A stretch of 5,976 nucleotides of DNA. Source: an uncultured Chitinophaga sp. GTDB taxonomy: Bacteria; Bacteroidota; Bacteroidia; Chitinophagales; Chitinophagaceae. The stretch covers positions 1 through 5,976 of the forward strand of contig NZ_CALNBI010000006.1 of assembly GCF_937874145.1 (NCBI RefSeq), in the 5' to 3' direction. Numbering within the stretch: position 1 is the first letter of the stretch; the number at the start of each line of letters is the position of its first letter. This document shows positions 5,762-5,976 of this stretch, one piece after another. Below the pieces are notes generated by a model, which had not been told where the DNA came from, searched no databases, and saw only the letters and a list, made by a program, of their open reading frames with translations. A program made the position numbers and the translations under genes.

Positions 5762-5976
5762 ATGGCACTCGACGAATACATATTCGGCAGGGTGGCCCGC
5801 TACTTCCGGCACAGGAAACTGCAGGCGGCAAACGCATCGCACATCGTGGCGCTGGAGCCCCTGCGGCCCCGGCTTACCCTGCTGGCAAGAGCGCTTACCG
5901 GCAGGCCGGTGGAGATATTCCCCGCCGTGAAAGAGGCGGCTTCAAGGGCGACAGCTTCTTCCTCCCCGAAAAATGC
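5762..5976 (+). CDS. norD: NorD, nitric oxide reductase activation protein (5' part only, probable frameshift)
   Basis: The window holds about 70 codons of a gene beginning MALDEYIFGRVARYF one base after norQ. The next recognisable segment, RPRLTLLARALTGRPVEIFP, matches the N-terminus of NorD, the von Willebrand factor A protein that partners NorQ in activating nitric oxide reductase; the VWA domain itself would lie to the right. After VEIFPA (to about 5926) the frame turns into an unfamiliar Ser/Ala-rich tail. The frame one base over reads RGGFKGDSFFLPEK, which is what the family has next (EGGYK, FFLP). One base is therefore probably missing between about 5925 and 5937, for instance a G from the run now written GAGGCGG. 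The gene is either disrupted or the sequence contains an error. The adjoining norQ makes the identity likely despite the short length. Confidence 0.72.
   Translation, partial: MALDEYIFGRVARYFRHRKLQAANASHIVALEPLRPRLTLLARALTGRPVEIFPAVKEAASRATASSSPKN

Overview
The window is a same-strand denitrification cluster. Its protein families point to a GC-rich Bacteroidota, and I would guess Chitinophagaceae. The cues are an AniA-like (class II) NirK with a C-terminal cytochrome c, an alginate-export-family barrel beside a SCO protein, lipoprotein signals ending in LASC and LPAC, and start codons without clear Shine-Dalgarno sequences. This assignment rests on family resemblance; no search was run.

Layout. 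Positions 3-~640 encode the C-terminal part of a FpvA/FhuE-type TonB-dependent siderophore receptor that looks proteobacterial. At about 630-644 it runs in frame into the middle of a copper nitrite reductase, which continues through a fused cytochrome c domain to 1694. A formylglycine-generating-enzyme-like protein (NirV type) follows at 1704-2555, then a lipoprotein cytochrome c (2562-3047) whose haem domain is about 70% identical to the one on NirK. A 124-base gap (3048-3171) may hold a promoter or operator. After it come a SCO-family copper chaperone lipoprotein (3172-3666), an alginate-export-family outer-membrane barrel (3659-4924), the MoxR-type AAA+ ATPase NorQ (4957-5760) and the start of NorD (5762 to the window end).

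How the genes fit together. NirK reduces nitrite to nitric oxide in the periplasm. The tethered and free cytochromes c probably supply its electrons, SCO probably delivers copper, and NorQ/NorD are the activation pair for nitric oxide reductase, whose structural genes are not in the window. The roles of the NirV-like protein and the barrel are not established.

Three places look damaged or misjoined: the TonB/NirK junction, an apparent in-frame loss of about 30 residues inside SCO, and a probable one-base deletion early in NorD. All three could be assembly or sequencing errors. I see no previously undescribed system; the best biological lead is the paired NirK-linked and free cytochrome c domains. 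No RNA gene, CRISPR array or insertion sequence was recognised.
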